Assembly: GCA_945859605.1 (NCBI GenBank)
Contig: OX243816.1
Span: 41,254,638 to 41,318,637, forward strand
Reading direction: 5' to 3'
DNA length: 64,000 nt
Source: Lumbricus rubellus
Taxonomy: Eukaryota > Annelida > Clitellata > Crassiclitellata > Lumbricidae
In this document: piece after piece, positions 33,750 through 45,211 of the stretch
Layout: every line of letters starts with the position of its first letter
Numbering within the stretch: position 1 is the stretch's first letter
Program-made: the position numbers and the translations under genes
The notes under the pieces: generated by a model
The model's input: only the letters and a program-made list of their open reading frames with translations
Told to the model about the DNA's origin: nothing
Databases searched by the model: none

Positions 33750-35004
33750 CACCTTCTGAATGAACTTCAATGGTCTACAATACGGAACAGTTTCAGTCCA
33801 CCACAACCTTACAGATACTCCTAATATTGACCTATTTAAAATTAACGTATACGTAAATGGCTGATAGAGATGCCCATAGCTGAAATGGAAATCGATTTTC
33901 AACTTATTCATTCAAAAGTGTTCCCGTGCGGTGTTGTTTGTTGGATTGGTGCACTGCGATGACATGCTAACTGTGACTAATCTGAATCGAATGTTGTTAC
34001 TCTACTTTTTAAATCAAATCATTTAGAATATAACAATAGTTAATTGGGGCTCTGTAATCAGGATTTTCATCATTTTGGGTCACGTCGTGCGCTCTCTATT
34101 GCACACGAGGTTTTTCTTATCTTCACACCTATCGAGCACAAGGCTAACTAACTGTTCTTGTATCACGTTTCCATGTGACTATTAGGTTTAAGAATCCTTA
34201 CCTTTTCTCCTCGGTGAAAAGTCTTAACTAATAATGCCTTATGAATACATATTATGTAAATCATCTATAATTCAGTTATCTGATAAATTAATGTTCTAGC
34301 GTTGGTGATGCTTACAATACTGTTAATAATTTTTTAAAACTTTGTGTGCTTGTCGTGGCAACGGACCAAAAGAGAATTTAATTGAAAAAAATTACGCGGT
34401 GCTTCCATGGCTTCGTTGCGTACGAATTTGCTAAGTCCTTATCATGGAATCCACAAAGTTCTTATCATGGAATTCACAAAGTCCTTATCATTCAATTACG
34501 CTATTCTGAAAGGTTTCATGAGCAGCTCGTGGCGTTGAGGTAATTAGGCTAAATTACGGATTATTACATTGTACCTAGGTGGTTCAATAAGCCTTACCCA
34601 TAAATTTGAATACGGTACACAAAATCCTCATCAATACATCATTACGCGGTGCTTGTATTGCCTTATGAATTAGACATTGACTTTCAGATAATTAACTTGC
34701 ACATGCAATACGCTCATACATGTACTTACAGTTTCATGACTTACGCATTGGTGTCCGGCAGTGTTTGGAGTGTAGAGAGGGAAGCGTGGAACTACGAAAC
34801 CTTCTCAGCTTCAGGTAGCGCAGCATAAACGCTCCACACGTAGTTGATCAGGATTGCATCACTTCCTAGAAAAAGTCAAATAAATCTTCATTCACTATGG
34901 ACCTGTTTGGTGCACCGCATAACTTGATATCTTAAGTTAACTTATTCCTTTAAATAGTCACAACCCTGCTTAGATTCACATGCATTTACGTAGGCCCTAT
35001 GGAC
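33750..35004. other. Intergenic DNA, nothing recognised
   Basis: AT-rich, no supported gene. Small repeats of TCCTTATCATGGAATCCACAAAG occur near 34440-34490 in split, imperfect form. Confidence 0.5.
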
Positions 35005-35009
35005 ATTTA

Positions 35010-35300
35010 AAAGAAATTTTTGAAACTGCACAACGTCCTCTTTCCCTTTCCGTCCTTCGTGATAAAACTTCCTTTTTCAGATTTTTCTGATGACCTTTTT
35101 TTAGTATGGCCAATTTTGACCATTGATAATAATTATGACTTTATGATGTTTAGCCTAGATCTATTGCTCATATGAAAATTGTATCATGTCAATAACGGTT
35201 TTTTACTACTTATAGCTGCACAGAAGTGCTTTTGCAACTGCGCAAACCCTTTTAGAAATGCACATTCTGTTAAAACGTGCACGTGCACCGAAAAGGCCCT
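35010..35300 (+). mobile_element. Diverged AACTGCAC-family MITE with an internal insertion
   Basis: The left part (AAACTGCACAACGTCCTC...) and right part (TAGCTGCACAGAAGTGC...GTGCACGTGCACC) align to 60837-61035; about 100 unrelated bp, including GATGACCTTTTTTTAGT, lie between. Ends are too diverged to define a target duplication. Confidence 0.5.
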
Positions 35301-35432
35301 GCATGGTATCACTTAATATCTAGTTCACTTATTAGCTTCTGTTAAATAGCAGCATTCCTGCATGCGTAGGTTCACTTGCATCCACGTATGCAAGCCTAAG
35401 CATGTAGCAGAGGTTAATCTAGTCCCCCCCGC

Positions 35433-35604
35433 CAAGGCTGTTTTAAAGGAATTTTTAGAACTGCACAATCACTTCTATTCCTTCATATTCCCCCACGGTA
35501 AATCACTCCCAATCGAATGACTACTATTTTAACTGCAAAAGTCCATCTAAAACTGCTCAAATCCATTTAGAATTGCACATTTAGAACTGCACGCTAAAAA
35601 GCCC
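35433..35604 (+). mobile_element. AACTGCAC-family MITE
   Basis: Backbone GGCTGTTTTAAAGGAATTTT through TAAAAAGCCCT matches 46373-46566 (opposite strand) and 60837-61035. The AACTGCAC-like octamers are conserved; ends are eroded and no target duplication is clear. Confidence 0.65.
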
Positions 35605-35639
35605 TCCACCTGCATATGGAGTATATCCAGGTTTCGGGA

Positions 35640-36025
35640 GGCGGGGGGGGGGGACGAACGATCGTTCGGCGGACAGCATAGTGCTTATAGATAAAGTTTT
35701 TTTCATGTTTCTTTTTTTCTGATGAACTTTTTATTGTACTTTAGATAACACTTTAATCAAATAATATTATATAATATTTTATTTATTTCTCGCATTTGCT
35801 ATAGCATCCCTTGAACCTCATTAATAATAAATAATACTCAGAGGTTTGTGTAATGCAACATAGATTTAATAAGCAGCTGTCAAATTTATCGGGGAATGTG
35901 TCAATCCTGGGAAACTCTGTCTCCGCCTGGAGAGGGAAGGGCAAAACACACTGGAGAGGGAGGGGCAAAACACACTATAATAGACACTGTGTATGTACAT
36001 GTACATGTAGGTCTGTACAACAGTG
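35640..36025. other. Intergenic DNA, nothing recognised
   Basis: Includes a G run at 35640-35653 and a short direct repeat GGAGAGGGAGGGGCAAAACA near 35930-35975. No gene. Confidence 0.5.
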
Positions 36026-36027
36026 TA

Positions 36028-37164
36028 CAGGGTGGACCAAAAAAAGACCCCCCTAGGTTTTTTGCTAATAGTTTTGCCAGAAGTAAGAATTTTGAAATGA
36101 AATTTTGCAGTTGTAAAGGCAAGTCATATTTAGCCTACACATGATGGCCAGATTTCATCTAAATATTTCAAACACAACAAAAGTTATATCACTTTTAGTG
36201 AGGCCACCCCCCCGTTTTTGACGATTCAAAAACGAAATGCAAACAAATTAGGTTTTTTTTGCCAATATCTTCACCAAAAGTAAGAATTTCGAAATGAAAT
36301 TTTACAGGCTTAAAGGCAATTCATATTTACACATTAAGGCCGAACTTCATCAAAATATTTCAAAGACAACACAAGTTATACCACTTTTAGCGGGACCACC
36401 CACCGTTTTTGACGATTCAAAAAACGAAACGCAACAAAAATCCCAGAAACACGATTTTATTAAGTTTCATCTAAAATAACTGTTGTCAAATGAACTTGGT
36501 AGTGCTTCGCAACTTGTGTTCAATGTGCCCAATACCAGTGTCAAAACTTCTTTTGAGTCTCTTTGCACAGTTCTTGATGGACCCCTGATTAATCTGACAG
36601 ATTTTTTTTACCAATTTGATGTCACCTTGCTAAGTGACTTCTCATTGACGTGCAGCTATGCTGGTACTCTATTTCTTTTTTAAATAGTAATAATAATGAT
36701 CATCTGGCAATATAAAGGCTATTTTATAACAATTATTTGAGATGAGACTTAATAAAATCGAGTTTTTGATGCGTCACGTCTTTGAATAGTCAAAAAATGA
36801 AGGTGGCCTCACTAAAAGTGCCACAATTTTTGTTGTGCTTGAAATATTTTGATGAAATCCGGCCATCGTGTGTAGATATGAATTGTCTTTACGACTGTAG
36901 AATTTCAGTTCGATATTCTGACCTCAGGCCAAGATATTGACCAGAATAATTGAATTGATTTTTTAAAACTTGCTGTTGCGTCGCGTTTTTGAATCGTCAA
37001 AAAACGGTGGTATAACTTTTGTTCTGTTTGAAATAGTTTAATGAAATTTGGCAATCTGGTGTAAATATGAATTGTCTTTAAGACTGTAAAATTTCATTTC
37101 AAAATTCTTACTTTTGGTCAAGATATTGGCAAAAATCTTAGGGTTTTTTATTTGGCCCACCCTG
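36028..37164. mobile_element. TA-flanked element with compound long TIRs, copy 1
   Basis: Ends CAGGGTGGACCAAAAAA and TTTGGCCCACCCTG, with TA on both sides (36026-36027 and 37165-37166), as in Tc1/mariner elements. Each half contains two direct copies of a unit of about 190 bp (TTTTTGACGATTCAAAAA, CACTTTTAGTG, GAATTGTCTTTA, AATTTCATTTCGAAAT), in opposite orientation on the two sides. No transposase is visible; the centre, 36483-36700, has a short frame also present in copy 2. Confidence 0.85.
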
Positions 37165-37724
37165 TACATAAGTTAAATGTACATGTACTTGTTTGTATTT
37201 CGTGTTCGAATGTTCTTTCGATTAGACGTGATGAATTGATTCGTCCAGGGACCGACAGCATTTGCATTTTTAAAATTTCTTATCACAGTTTTATCAGCGC
37301 GAGAGTGGGTGTGGGGTTGGGGGTTGGGGGGGGGAGTGTTAGATATTAATCGAGTTTCATGAGGAAGTAAATGGAGGCTGCATGCGGGACATTATTGATG
37401 CCTTAGTAATGGATGTTAAATTAATATATAAACATTAAACATATAAGTTTATGCATATATCAAGCACTAATTGCACAATGCACAATTTGCACATGCGTAT
37501 TTTAAGGGCACGACGTGTAGTATTTAAGAAAAAAAATCAGTTTGAATTTCTGAACTAAGATATCACAGCGGCAGTCAAATTTGATTTTCTCACGTACGTG
37601 AATGTGTGATGTTATAATTATAGCTGAGTTGGCTCGAGGACAAAGGCTTAGAGTGTTACTGGACGGCATACGGCCTCGTGGACAGCGTCAACGCACTTAT
37701 TTTCAGATCTAAGCTAAGGGCGGT

Positions 37725-37871
37725 CAGTGGCGTAGCCAGGAATTTCTGGTGGAGGGGGGTTATGGCCGAATGCTTGTTTTCTTATATAATTGAACAAATA
37801 ACCTTTTAAAAAACGTTTTTCCTAAGCCAATGGGGGGTTGATCCCCAACCCCCCCTTTGGCTACGTCACTG
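37725..37871. mobile_element. Short hAT-like MITE (CAGTGGCGTAGCCAGG ends)
   Basis: A 147-bp stretch with left end CAGTGGCGTAGCCAGG and right end TTGGCTACGTCACTG; inner GGGGGGTTATGG and CCCCAACCCCCC also pair. No clear target duplication remains. Confidence 0.55.
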
Positions 37872-37924
37872 TGTGGGGGGGGGCAAAGAAACTTAATTTG
37901 TCTACACTTTAAGTGGCGCGGACG

Positions 37925-37997
37925 GAGCACACAATATCTTGTAGCAAATTTGAACACGTGACTTGTAGTTGATAGTCCAACATGCTATCCACTAGAC
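37925..37997 (-). other. tRNA-like sequence, probably a SINE head
   Basis: The minus strand reads TGGTCTAGTGGATAGCATG, a good A box, and about 35 bases later GTGTTCAAATTTG, a weak B box. Acceptor and anticodon stems do not pair well enough for a functional tRNA. It abuts a hAT-family end (GGCGCCGCCACTG at about 38066-38078). Confidence 0.35.
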
Positions 37998-38156
37998 CAT
38001 GTTGTGGGGCGCGGTGGTGTATGGTCAGAAATTCATCCCGAGTTCAGCCCCCCAAACTGAAATCCTGGCGCCGCCACTGCCTTGGTATGCGTATCGCTTA
38101 AGACTGCCAGATTATCGTAATCGTAAACTTGAAATTTATATAGCGGTAGGCGGCTG

Positions 38157-38322
38157 TATGTATGTATGTATGTATGTATGTATGTATGTATGTATGTATG
38201 TATGTATGTATGTATGTATGTATGTACGTACGTACGTACGTACGTACGTACGTACGTATGTATGTATGTATGTATGTATGTATGTATGTATGTATGTATG
38301 TATGTATGTATGTATGTATGTA
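38157..38322. repeat. (TATG)n-(TACG)n-(TATG)n microsatellite
   Basis: Symmetric array: TATG units, about eight TACG units in the middle (38222-38258), TATG units again. Frames across it are not genes. Confidence 0.95.
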
Positions 38323-38360
38323 GGCTATGTTCGATATGCTGTATATGTGCCTATGTATAA

Positions 38361-40351
38361 TAGGGTGCTCCAGATTCTAATGCATTTTCAAAAAGTTTCA
38401 AAAAATACTGCTCCCTGGCAATTTTCCCATTCCATTTATCATTGTGTTCAACTGTACCAAGTTTCTGACCAATTGAAAAAGGTTAAGCCTTGCCACCGGC
38501 ATAAAAACTTTACAATAGGAAAATACATGGGAATTTTCTTTAAAATCGGCAATTTGGAGACTATGATTGGAATTGGTGGGAAAACTTAATTATTTCATGA
38601 TGATTAACTTATTTTAAAACCTCTTATATGTGCTTGACGTTATTTGATACTAACAATACATGCGTCATCTATCCAGCATCTTTGCCATGAGTAATCATTA
38701 TCTAGGGCCCCTAACTAGTGGGATTTTCCCTTCTGGGGCTCCTATTGCTTCCCTTGAATTGCTACTTGTTTGCCCATGAATTTTTTATTTTTTTTATTTA
38801 ACATCCTTAGCTTCATTTAGCAAGTAGTATTATGTAATTGCTGTATCTATTTTATTATTTTCTGTTTTGGGAGCAATAAATTTGATTTGATTTGATTTGA
38901 TTTATTATGAGAAATGTTAGATGCCCTGGGTGCAGTATGAGAATTATACAAAAATTACTGCATGGAAATCATACATTAATTTTAATGTGGAGTTGCGTTG
39001 TGCAATGAAAACTTTACTGTGGATCTTAAGCAAGACTAAGGGTGTAGAATACAAACCAAGAAATTCTCACACTGATTGGGTGTGTCTTAGATTGTTTATT
39101 GAACATAGATAAACTATTTTTAAGAAGTGATGACGAGGCAATATGGCTTGTTGGGGGCCAATTATCCAATTGTCAGACAACGGAATTTCTATAAATGGAG
39201 ATGTTTTAAGTTTGTTCGTTTATCTAAAAACGATCCAAATGTTCGTGCTACTGGAACCATTCAAAAAGCAGTGAAAAGAAATTAAATATGTTTGGGGTTG
39301 TCGAGCAACGAAAGAAGAATGTCAAGGCCAAGATTCTGGACCTTTACGATGATTATAATAAAGTCGTGTTTGCACGTTCAATGCCTTATTTTTTTGGTCA
39401 AGGCGTGGTTCTTAGCAATGTCTGCTGTGGGTGCACATTTAGATGGTCTGCAGTTCTGGATTGATCTCAACACGACTGGTTCAGATGTTGCATGAGCTGA
39501 AGTTACTGTCCTTAGACATTTATGATATCTTGCAGAAGAAATTGTGCCATTCGCATTGATCTTCAATCAATGGTTTTTTAATCGGGAAAACCCACAAATC
39601 GCTCGCCAACTTCTGACAGTAAGACAAACAGAACCACTGGAAACCCCAATTTAAGTAGGCTATTTCCGCAGTTGAGTGCATCCTCAAAACTGATTCATTT
39701 GATTACCAAAAAGGCAGGGCTTGTTGTTCAACCTACATGTAGGCCTACTTAATATTGAAAGTGATTGGATCAACTTAGGCTACTACCAACAGCACAGTGG
39801 AAAGCTGTTGACGATTTCCAGCAAGCAGCTCTGTACTATAATAGCCCATGACTATCTGTTTGTGAATGGAAGAAGCGATTAAACTAATAACATACTTTGT
39901 AAATACATTCATAACGGATGAATGTCAACAATAGGTGGTTGAAGCTCATCCACACAGATTCTGAGATTTTAAGCACTGAGGAAACTCTTGAAACAGTACT
40001 GTAGCCTATACCGGTACATGTAACACTGTAAGATCTGTAGGTCTGTGGGAGTGGGAGTTGAATTGCAGTAACAGTTTTTGGAGAAGTGTTGCACTATTTT
40101 GAAGTTAGGGTCATGTTCTGACCAATAAATTATAAACACATACTAGTTTTTCCATGCATACTTACATACCGGAAATTTGTATTTTCAACCGAAAAATTTC
40201 GGCTAATGTTAAACTTCATCGTGCTGGTGGCAAGGCTTAACCTTGATGTAGAATCCTAAAATTTGGTTTTTTAGACTCATCTCTATGAGACGCATGGGAA
40301 AATATCCGAGGAGCTAAGAATTTTCAACTTTTAGTTTTTTGGAGCACCCTA
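38361..40351 (+). mobile_element. hAT-like element with perfect TAGGGTGCTCCA ends
   Basis: Ends TAGGGTGCTCCA and TGGAGCACCCTA are exact inverted repeats, flanked by a perfect 8-bp duplication atgtataa (38353-38360 and 40352-40359). The 1991-bp interior has only short frames (for example 38921-39112 and 39292-39495) with no recognised transposase motif. A (GATTT)n run lies at about 38881-38905. Confidence 0.8.
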
Positions 40352-40359
40352 ATGTATAA

Positions 40360-41488
40360 TGTATATGATAATTTAAGCCTATAAAGTCAACAGATAATAG
40401 GCGTCTTCGTCTGTCATCATTGTCACGAATATACATGTTATTAAAGTCATGTTATTAAAGTTGGTTATGCTGGTGACGATGACGAACATGTAGGCTACTC
40501 AACGGCGGCAGCATGGCCCCATTTGCAATCTATGTGACATACCGCAAGCCTTACACAGCATAACGCAACACAACCGATTTAAACTTACCAATTTTTTACA
40601 AAAAAGACTAAATCTCCCGTCAGATCAGATTTTTCGAAGTATTCCACAAATTTAATATATCCATTTTAGACATACAGTATAGTGTAAAGTTACACGAAAA
40701 CTTAAACGCTACAACTATCAGCCTCATAATCCCACAGAGCTAGGCAAGACTAGACTAGGCGCTAATTCGAAGCCTATGCCTACTCTTTAGCCTAAAGCGG
40801 AGGAAGTGTAAGGATGCTTAGCCTATAATCACGCCAGAGTATATCACTTCAGTATATAATTATATATGTTTAAGCCTATATATGTATAATATGCCTTAGC
40901 CTATATATAAATATATGTATTATATATATGTAGATGTGTGTATATAATATTGTATTTATATAAAGAGGCCGTTGTATGGGCATTTATTACTGTAGGCGTG
41001 TATACATTATACAGACGATAGGCCTATATACAGAACATGGCCTGTGTGTGTAGGCCTATGATACGTGCCAATGCCTCAGCTGCAAGTGCGGAGATAGTCA
41101 GTCGGCAGCTCTGCGCCCTGGGTTTTCCAAAGCTTCAGGCGTTTTCGAAACAGAGCCAGTGTGGTTTCTCGCATATAGATTTCCCCAGCGTATGCGAAAG
41201 ACATGCATAGGATTACAGCGGATAGGCTATAATACGAGTAGTGAATGATGTACATACAACATTTGCACGCGTTTCCGTTGTATGACACTAACTGAATGAA
41301 ACAACTGTTTTGATGATAATAATTATGCTGGGCTGATAGCAACAGACCGTCCCGACGATTGGCAGTGCATGGCAGTTGGGCTGTAGACTAATAGACTAAG
41401 TGTAACTAATGACGATATAATAGGATGGTCGACGCACGTGATTCACATAATATAAAATATATCCTGTTTTATATATAAATTATATATA
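40360..41488. other. Intergenic DNA with TA-rich tracts
   Basis: TA-rich low-complexity sequence around 40850-40950 and several AGGCCTA motifs. The 88-codon frame at 41076-41342 (-) has no recognisable feature and is not called. Confidence 0.5.
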
Positions 41489-41775
41489 CAGGGTGCGCCA
41501 AAAAAGACCCCCTAGGTTTTTCCCCAATATCTTGGCCAAAATTAAGAATTTTTGAATGAAATTTTACAGGCGTATAGACAATTCATATTTACATATGATG
41601 GCCAGATTTCATCAAAATATTTCAAACAGAACAAAAGTTATGCCACTTTTAGGGAGGTCACCCCCCGTTTTTTGACGTTTCAAAAACGAAACGCAATTTT
41701 TTAAGGTTTTTTGCAAATATCTTGGTCAAAATTAAGAATATCAAAATGAAATTTTACAGTCTTGTAGACAATTCA

Positions 41776-43019
41776 GGCTTTCGCAAGGGCCATTCCACAG
41801 AAACTCTACTTGTCCGCCTTTTATCTGATATCTACGGTGCTATCGATAGGTCCCAGATTACTCTCCTCTCACTGTTTGATGTAAGCTCTGCATTTGACAC
41901 TGTAGATCACGACATCCTCTTGCAGCGTTTATCGATTTCTTTCGGCCTCTCTGGTAATGCACTTGATTGGGTTGCTTCGTTTTTGCAGGACCGCTCCTTC
42001 ATGGTAGCTTATGGATCCACTAAGTCCTCATGGGTCCCTGCTCCAATCGGTTTGCCTCAAGGCTCCGTTCTTGGACCCCTCCTTTACATAATATACACTG
42101 CCGATCTGGGCTCCCTACTGACAGCTATGGATGTCCATAGCCAATCTTATGCTGACGACCTGCAAGCCTATGTCCACTGTCTGGCGGTTCATGCTGAACA
42201 ATAAGCCAGACTATACTAACCCTGCAGTCCTGGATGTCCTCAAACCGCCTGCGCCTTAACCCTAATAAGACTCAGCTTATCTGGCTTGGAACGCCCCAGC
42301 AGCTGTCTAAAATTGATTTAGCTTCCCTATCCTTGAAATATCCACATTTCACTTTTTCCACTTCAGTCCGGAATTTGGGAGTCATCCTTGACCAGGAACT
42401 CACATTTACGCGGCACATTAACCTTCTGTGTCGCAGCTGTTACTACCAGCTTCGGCAGCTCAAGGTCATTTCCCGCTCTTTGACTTCTAGCGCAGCCGCA
42501 ACACTTGTTCATGCGTTTGTAGTTTCACGCTTGGACTACTGCAGTTCCATATACGTTGGACTTCCAGCCTGTCGGGTGGGGCCCCTAAATAGGGTCTTGC
42601 GCACTGCTGCCCGCCTCATAGGCCGCATTCCCAAGTTTGGCCGAGTCTCCGAGTACATGAGGGATGTACTCCACTGGCTCCCTTACCCACAGCGCATTAC
42701 ATACAGAATTTCCGTCTTGGTCCGGCGCTGCTTTGAGGGTTTGGCTCCTTTATACTTGCAGGAGCTCTGTTGCTCGACCACGCTTGTTCAACGCCGCTGC
42801 TCTCTCCGCTCAGCTGCACAAGCGGAACTCATTGTTCCACGCTCACGGACTGCAATCAGGCAGCGCCGTGCTTTCTCCGTGGCTGGCCCTGCGACCTGGA
42901 ATGAGCTCCCTGTTATCCTTCGTCAAATACCTATTAGCCTTTCTACTTCTACTTCATTTCTTTCTCTTCTCAAGACTGTCTTATTCGACCGGGGTTGGAC
43001 TGGGAGCGCTCCTGAGTAG
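41776..43019 (+). pseudogene. LINE reverse transcriptase, 5'-truncated and frameshifted
   Basis: First frame (to 42204): GFRKGHSTETLLVRL, SAFDTVDHD with a catalytic Asp of the fingers/palm, GLPQGSVLGPLLY, and SYADDLQ, the YADD active site. Second frame (from about 42198 to TAG at 43019): SWMSSNRLRLNPNKTQLIWLG thumb region, then the C-terminal region with LDYCSSIYVGLP, AARLIGRIPKFG and LHWLPYPQRITYRI, as in CR1/L2-group LINEs. The two frames are offset near 42200, so at least one indel inactivates it. Endonuclease and ORF1 are absent through 5' truncation. The last codons overlap the terminal RNA hairpin. Confidence 0.85.
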
Positions 43020-43080
43020 TAACCTTGAAGGAGCGCTATATCAAATTCTCAGTAAATAAATAAATAAATAAATAAATAAA
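41776..43080 (+). mobile_element. 5'-truncated CR1/L2-type LINE
   Basis: About 1.3 kb inserted cleanly into the surrounding element, which resumes with TTCATAT after the tail. It carries the second half of a reverse transcriptase, a terminal hairpin (arms AGCGCTCCT 43005-43013 and AGGAGCGCT 43029-43037) and a (TAAA)n tail. A possible short target duplication is ttca. Confidence 0.85.
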
Positions 43081-43964
43081 TTCATATCTACACATGGTGT
43101 CCAGATTTCATCACAATATTTCAAACAGAACACAAGTTATGCCACTTTTAGTGAGACCACCCACCATTTTTGACGATTCAAAAACCAAATCCAACAAAAA
43201 GCAACAAAAACACGATTTTGTTAAGTCTCATCTCAAATAACTCTTGTCAAATGAACTTGGTAGTGCTTCACAACTTGTGTTCAATGTGCACACCACCAGT
43301 GTCAAAACTTCTTTTGAGTCTCTTTGCAAAGTTCTTGATGGACCTGTTGATTAATCTGACAGATTCCTTATTTACCAATTTGATTGTCATCTTGCGAAGT
43401 GACTTCTCAGTGACGCGCAGCTACGCTGGTACCCTGTTTCTTTTTTAAATAGTAATAATAATGATTATCTGGCAACAGTGAGGCTATTTGATAACAATTA
43501 TTATTTGAGATTAGAAAAAATCGTGTTTTTTTTACTTTTTTGTTGCGTTTCGCCTTTGAATCGTCAAAAAACGGGGGGTGGCCTCCCTAAAAGTTGTATA
43601 ACTTTTGTTATGTTTGAAATATTTTCATGAAATCTGACCCTCGTGTGCAGATATGAATTGTCTTTACGTCTGTAAAATTTCATTTCGATATTCATGCTTT
43701 TGGCAAAGATATTAACCAGAATAATTAGATTGGTTTTTTGTTACTTTTTGTTGCGTCGCGTTTTTGAATCGTCAAAAAACGGTGGGTCACCTCACTAAAA
43801 GTGGTGTAACTTTTGTTGTGTTTGAAATATTTTAATGAAATCTGGCCATCTGGTGTAAATATGAATTGTCTTTAAGACTGTAAAATTTCATTTCAAAATT
43901 CTCACTTTTGGTCTAGATATTGGCAAAAATCTTAGGGGGGTGTCTTTTTTTGGCGCACCCTGTA

Positions 43965-44561
43965 TATATACACATATATTTATACGTTATAGTTCGTGTA
44001 TGTAGGCTACGTACGCTAAAAATTTCTAATTAGGCCTATGCCGTCCACATTTGCCTAATTATTTAACTCTGTATTAGCCTATGCTATGTAGACATCCAAT
44101 GGCATAGGCCTACATGCATGTATAGCCTATAATAATAGACATATGCATGTATACTCATTCGTATTCATTCCAGATATGCATGTGTATTATATATGTATAT
44201 ATATAATATTATATATATATATATGAATTATGCACACTAAATACATACAAAGAAGATACGTTTGTTTTTACCCAGGGTATACATGCATGTAAACGATAAT
44301 ATTATGTTTGAACTGGTAAGGCAACCCACGCATGCATCAAACCACTTATACTGGACAGACAAAACACTTAAGCAGATGGCTGCACATGTACATCACAGAC
44401 GTGCGGTTAATAGAGAGGTAATTGACATTAAATTCTTGCTGAATGAGCGTCTGTGTGGTTCTTTGAAGTCGCAATTAAATGTGACCTCTAACAGACACTG
44501 TGCAAGTGTACATATGCAATCGTACAAGCATATATACATACATGCAAACAAACAAACATAA
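43965..44561. other. Intergenic DNA, TA-rich
   Basis: Contains a (TA)n stretch at about 44190-44225 and several AGGCCTA and ACATGCATG motifs. The 99-codon frame at 44262-44561 has no recognisable feature. Confidence 0.5.
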
Positions 44562-44809
44562 TACATACATACATACATACATACATACATACATACATAC
44601 ATACATACATACATACATACATACATACATACATACATACATACATACATACATACATACATACATACATACATACATACATACATACATACACACATAC
44701 ACACATACACACATACACACACACATACATACATACATACATACATACATACATACATACATACATACATACATACATACATACATACATACATACATAC
44801 ATACATACA
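44562..44809. repeat. (ATAC)n microsatellite with a short ACAC interruption
   Basis: About sixty ATAC units; the interruption at 44690-44725 is ACACACAT. Tyr/Met/Val/Cys-rich frames on the minus strand come from the repeat. An ACAG run follows at 44868-44895. Confidence 0.95.
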
Positions 44810-45046
44810 AAGTCATGTGTACATACATATATATGCAGGTATAAATATACATGCACATACAGACAAACAGACAGACAGACAGACATACAGACAGGAAAAT
44901 AAATATTCACTCGCAGAAAAGCAAGTGTCTGCAGATAATGCGTAGACAGAAAGACAGGCAGACAGAAAGACACGCAGAAGACACAAAGACAAAATGACGA
45001 ACAGATAGTTTACCATGGCAGGAAGATATGGATGTATACAGTACAG

Positions 45047-45184
45047 AGTCTGTACTACAAACAGTATTTTTGTTGTCTGTACTACAGACAGTATTTTTGT
45101 TGTCTGTACTACAAACAGTATTTTTGTTGTCTGTACTACAGACAGTATTTTTGTTGTCTGTACTACAGACAGTATTTTTGTTGT
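45047..45184. repeat. 27-bp minisatellite, five units
   Basis: Unit GTCTGTACTACAGACAGTAT plus TTTTGTT, alternating ACAAACAG and ACAGACAG. CTGTACTACAGACAG is partly self-complementary. Confidence 0.9.
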
Positions 45185-45211
45185 CAAAAAAGAGCGGGGA
45201 TTGAATTTTTC

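Larger units (their letters stand above)
41489..43962. mobile_element. TA-flanked element with compound long TIRs, copy 2, interrupted by a LINE
   Basis: Ends CAGGGTGCGCCAAAAAAGA and TCTTTTTTTGGCGCACCCTG, with TA on both sides (41487-41488 and 43963-43964). Left-half units at 41489-41775, right-half units in inverse orientation at 43500-43962, and a centre at 43081-43450 matching copy 1. A LINE occupies 41776-43080. Confidence 0.85.

Noticed and set aside
36483..36683. Short frame repeated at 43170-43448
   Set aside because: It is the centre of the compound-TIR element, not conserved in length or start, with no recognisable protein feature.
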